Part shown: positions 24,201 to 35,142 of the stretch, piece after piece
Layout: every line of letters begins with the position of its first letter
How positions within the stretch are numbered: the stretch's first letter is position 1
Origin: Phoronis ovalis
Taxonomy: Eukaryota; Phoronida; Phoronidae
Assembly (NCBI GenBank): GCA_028565635.1
Contig: JAOXYB010018406.1
Location: forward strand, 1-35,142
DNA: 35,142 nucleotides
Direction of reading: 5' to 3'
Program-made: the position numbers and the translations under genes
Notes under the pieces: generated by a model
Told to the model about the DNA's origin: nothing
The model's database searches: none
Seen by the model: the letters and a program-made list of their open reading frames with translations, nothing else

Positions 24201-24361
24201 ATTTTTATCGTATGGATTTAGACAAAATGGAAGAAGTTCACCCACTTAACAGGGACAACATGAAAGCAGCTTATTTCGCTTATTTACAAAATACTCCCGG
24301 CTCTAAAAAAGCAGTGAGTGAATGTGTCAAAGGTTTAAAAGCATCAGATTCACCAAGATAA
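9258..24361 (+). CDS. Nine-exon gene with a giant 14-residue-repeat exon; function unknown, possibly ciliary
   Basis: Exons: 9258-9275, 11438-11501, 12618-18441, 21576-21617, 21970-22120, 22452-22530, 23406-23542, 23723-23848 and 24127-24361 (TAA). All have GT donors and AG acceptors, and phases agree. The start is MSDDEQ with no signal peptide, so the product should be intracellular. Exons 2 and 4 encode short acidic, K/E/D/Q-rich stretches. Exon 3 holds about 110 copies of an acidic unit near DNTDTQDNATDKPS, then a basic Lys/Arg/Ser-rich tail (about 17940-18441, with MQRWAQPLRKQ). Exons 5-9 form a conserved-looking C-terminal part: a K/E helix in exon 5, TPYIFNTLEPYYNTKTATF in exon 6, QTAIGLCDPWTDHRMDVEF in exon 7, and charged helical stretches in exon 9. 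Without exon 3 the frame is kept and the protein is 283 residues. That length is near vertebrate C2orf73-type proteins, an untested guess. The X-box suggests a cilium or sperm role. With exon 3, 2191 residues are visible plus the gap. Confidence 0.75.
9276..11437 (+). other. Intron 1 of the repeat-rich gene
   Basis: AT-rich intron (GTACGT donor, TTGTAG acceptor) containing the 24-bp tandem repeat at 10036-10095. I see no other coding or RNA feature; the 61-codon minus frame near 10639-10824 lacks support. Confidence 0.6.
10036..10095. repeat. 24-bp tandem repeat, 2.5 copies
   Basis: The unit begins AATTCATAAATCAGGAGG and repeats at 10036 and 10060, with a partial third copy at 10084. Copies look identical where they overlap. 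It is intronic with no clear role. Confidence 0.9.
11502..12617 (+). other. Intron 2 of the repeat-rich gene
   Basis: AT-rich intron from a GTATGT donor to an AG at 12616-12617. Open frames such as 12023-12229 have no splice or family support. Nothing else is seen. Confidence 0.6.
13210..13309. other. 100-N assembly gap inside the repeat array
   Basis: Exactly 100 Ns interrupt the array. The left flank stops at CA and the right flank starts at A then GAC, so directly joined they read CAA GAC, the normal unit. A true gap of 100 would shift the frame by one base. The 100 is therefore a placeholder, and the missing length is probably a multiple of 42 bp. Confidence 0.95.
14050..15440 (+). repeat. 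Higher-order repeat of about 700 bp within the array
   Basis: A block of about 16-17 units occurs twice in tandem. Landmarks are RNIG...NVAD at about 14217 and 14922 (offset 705) and DNIDTQHND...GTQLDN at about 14543 and 15243 (offset 700). The landmark order (TNK, IPTA or ISTA, RNIG, NVAD, NEPPDNTE, DNIDTQHND, GTQLDN) matches in both. A shorter partial copy of the start of the block is visible at about 13730-14040. The block boundaries are approximate. Confidence 0.75.
18442..19796 (+). other. First part of intron 3 of the repeat-rich gene
   Basis: Intron 3 runs from the GTACAA donor at 18442 to the AG at 21574-21575. This part is AT-rich with no supported exons. If the donor is not used, translation continues to a stop at 18477-18479, adding 12 codons. 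Confidence 0.6.
19797..20528. mobile_element. Outer TIR transposon (MITE-like) with TA target duplication
   Basis: The left end reads TAGGCCCATTCACACTTA, then GAGCGCTTCA. The right end, read on the minus strand, is TAGCCCAATTCACACTTA, then TTTGAGCGCTTCA. This gives imperfect terminal inverted repeats of about 33 bp flanked by TA (19797-19798 and 20527-20528), as in Tc1/mariner-type insertions. It has no transposase. The interior shares AAGCG/CGCTT motifs on both sides and is split by the element at 20035-20355. Confidence 0.75.
20035..20355 (+). mobile_element. Inner GCTCGCACTTAA element with TIRs, nested in the outer one
   Basis: The left end is AAATTTGAGGGGGTAGGGGG. The right end, on the minus strand, is AAATTTGAGGGCTGTAGGGG, giving an inverted repeat of about 24 bp. 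The interior carries four copies of a GCTCGCACT motif (three followed by TAA, and GCTCGCTGCTCG variants) and several poly-A runs followed by CGGT. A truncated inverted copy is at 1434-1532. The long minus-strand open frames here (about 19943-20420) come from the poly-A/T tracts and are not genes. No target-site duplication is evident. Confidence 0.7.
20529..21575 (+). other. Rest of intron 3 of the repeat-rich gene
   Basis: AT-rich with no supported exons or repeats. It ends at the ATAG acceptor before 21576. Confidence 0.6.
22813..22881 (+). pseudogene. Decayed duplicate of exon 7 of the repeat-rich gene
   Basis: After a TTTTATTCTAG acceptor-like sequence the frame reads PEEVRHSLSRYTSIGLYR and soon hits TAG (22879-22881). 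The true exon 7 at 23406 begins PEEKKHSFVSRQTAIGLCDP. The two share the PEE start, HS, SR, T-x-IGL and the acceptor position, so this is a partial tandem copy. Similarity ends near 22866, just before the palindrome at 22886. Alternatively, CCTGAAGAG followed by GTAAGA could act as a 9-bp in-frame microexon (PEE); I think this less likely. Confidence 0.6.
22886..23014. repeat. Near-perfect palindrome (foldback or MITE)
   Basis: The arms at 22904-22937 and 22955-22990 pair almost perfectly: GGAAACAAACCAGCAATTTC against a copy with AACATGGCAATTTC, both ending TATAGCTGGTT. Weaker pairing extends out to ACAGTAA at 22886 and AGTTACTGT at 23006-23014. The loop is about 17 bp. It sits in intron 6 directly after the decayed exon copy. 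Confidence 0.8.
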
Positions 24362-24659
24362 ATTACAAACTGAATAATCTGGAAGATTTGCAATTAATGT
24401 TATTATGCAATACAAACAAAATGGACTCAATGGTAACTGTTCTTTTGCCAACTAGTGGAATATTGTAATGCAAAGAGTATGTTAAACTAATGAATGCTGG
24501 GATGGTCTCAAAAATAATGTACAGGGAACAAGTAGAAGCCTTTCTGGTTTCGCAGTGTTCGTTCTTCATATTTTTAAATAGGCATTTGTTTTGTGCTACA
24601 GGGTCATCATAATATAGAAGTGTTAATGTTTGTACTGACATAGTGTACAATGGTGTCAT

Positions 24660-24665
24660 AATAAA
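24660..24665 (+). promoter_or_regulatory. Polyadenylation signal of the repeat-rich gene
   Basis: AATAAA lies 299 bp after the TAA at 24359-24361 and is the first canonical signal downstream on the plus strand. Confidence 0.6.
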
Positions 24666-25155
24666 GCTGTGATATTTAAACATCAAGCTCTATTGAACTT
24701 CACAATCAAGTAACAGCAAAATGTGCATTTCAATTAACATTAGGCCAAAATAGGGATGCAAACAACATCCATGGTTCATCATTATAAATGTAAAAGAAAT
24801 CCTCAGCCTATCCAGTTTCATAAAAGAATGCAATTTAATCAATTACTGAATTAGATATCTTTAGCTGTAAATTCCCATTCAGAATCTTAATCTCAAGAGA
24901 CATGTGGCACCCGGAGTATTAAAACATATGAACATTTCTCAAGTTTGTCACCTTCAGTTGACAAACTATGTGAACTTTCTCGTTACAAGCTTAAGATACA
25001 TAATTCAGTACACAATATTTGCCCAAATATCAGCAGTATCTGGAAAATTGTGTAGTATCAACTTCACTCTGACATTATCTACATCAAGCTACTGCCAGAT
25101 AGAAGCAATACATGCAAAGAAACAAAACAACTTTTGTCTAACCTTACATACAGGC
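24666..25155. other. Convergent intergenic spacer
   Basis: The spacer lies between the 3' ends of the plus-strand repeat gene and minus-strand RPL11. No coding feature is supported; the plus-strand open frame at 24904-25239 overlaps the last RPL11 exon in antisense and is not real. Confidence 0.6.
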
Positions 25156-25161
25156 TTTATT
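25156..25161 (-). promoter_or_regulatory. Polyadenylation signal of RPL11
   Basis: TTTATT on the plus strand (AATAAA on minus) lies 63 bp beyond the RPL11 stop. A very short 3' UTR is typical of ribosomal protein genes. Confidence 0.7.
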
Positions 25162-25224
25162 AGGTTTTCTTTGAGTCTTTTTACAGAAATTTTTTACACA
25201 TTATTACTCATATCTTCTTACTTC

Positions 25225-28096
<2,872 letters not shown>

Positions 28097-28107
28097 ATTG
28101 GTTTTTT

Positions 28108-28117
28108 AAAAAGGAAG
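28108..28117 (-). promoter_or_regulatory. 5' TOP-type pyrimidine tract of RPL11
   Basis: On the minus strand the sequence CTTCCTTTTT begins at 28117, about 20 bp before the start codon. Ribosomal protein mRNAs start with a C followed by pyrimidines, which links their translation to mTOR. The position fits a very short 5' UTR. Confidence 0.65.
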
Positions 28118-28122
28118 CGCTT

Positions 28123-28142
28123 AGGATTGTGGGAATTATACT
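28123..28142 (-). promoter_or_regulatory. ZNF143/Staf-like binding site
   Basis: The minus strand reads AGTATAATTCCCACAATCCT, about 15 of 19 positions like the animal ZNF143 consensus (core ACAATTCCCA). It lies just upstream of the likely RPL11 start. This factor often marks housekeeping and bidirectional promoters. Confidence 0.4.
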
Positions 28143-28422
28143 CCCATTATGGTCTCGTGGTCTGTCTGTAAATCATTGAATCGTTCAAATATGAGTAACT
28201 TCGAAATAATTAGTCATTCTTTCATTTTTATGTGTGTATAACTAAAAGTATAAATATTTATACGCTGAGTTACTGTTTTTCTTAAAATTCGAACTGGCAG
28301 AGCAATAATTTCTTCAATCACGTGACCTAGCAAACGAGATTTGAACATAGCAACCAAAATACTCCTGTGAAGCTGGTGATTTTCTGTTCATTTAGAGATA
28401 AAACCAACTAGACTGAGCTAAA

Positions 28423-35142
<6,720 letters not shown>

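Larger units (their letters stand above)
28097..28422. promoter_or_regulatory. Bidirectional promoter between RPL11 and DRC1
   Basis: The two start codons point away from each other across 326 bp. The RPL11 side has a pyrimidine start tract and a ZNF143-like site. The DRC1 side has CACGTGAC (28319-28326, an E-box) and TAGCAACC (28348-28355, one half of an X-box). No TATA box is obvious for either gene. The layout is seen; shared regulation is inferred. Confidence 0.6.

Noticed and set aside
28341-28356. Complete X-box in front of DRC1
   Set aside because: AGCAAC fits one half-site, but no RYYNYY half lies at the right spacing.

Overview
The window looks like nuclear DNA of an intron-rich, AT-rich bilaterian animal, most likely a marine invertebrate. 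This is judged from canonical GT-AG introns, a six-exon ribosomal protein gene, an axonemal dynein regulator, a decayed CR1-like retrotransposon and many short inverted-repeat transposons. The species cannot be named from sequence alone. One 100-N assembly gap lies at 13210-13309.

Layout, left to right. Positions 1-2050 hold a microsatellite, one possible small cysteine-rich exon (about 137-212), a short transposon-like element (774-1111) and a fragment of a dispersed repeat (1434-1532). Positions 2053-3780 are a broken CR1-like retrotransposon (end of the endonuclease, reverse transcriptase, C-terminal region). A four-exon minus-strand gene (coding 7317 down to 4119) encodes a 222-residue secreted protein with a signal peptide and 16 cysteines in three exon-coded modules; I do not recognise the family. 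About 1.9 kb away, in divergent orientation, starts a nine-exon plus-strand gene (9258-24361) of unknown function. Its third exon, about 5.7 kb of visible sequence, carries roughly 110 copies of a 42-bp/14-residue acidic repeat and has matching phase-1 borders, so it can be skipped without breaking the frame. Its promoter has a full RFX X-box match.

The right side has RPL11 (uL5) complete on the minus strand (28096 down to 25225), convergent with the repeat gene. Head-to-head with RPL11, across only 326 bp, is DRC1 (nexin-dynein regulatory complex subunit 1) on the plus strand from 28423, running off the window after 11 exons.

DRC1 acts in motile cilia, and the X-box suggests the repeat gene may be a ciliary gene too; RPL11 is a housekeeping neighbour. 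Introns hold transposons nested inside transposons (19797-20528 and 28631-29412) and a decayed duplicate exon cut short by a palindrome (22813-23014). The strongest candidates for something undescribed are the secreted three-module cysteine-rich protein and the giant skippable repeat exon.
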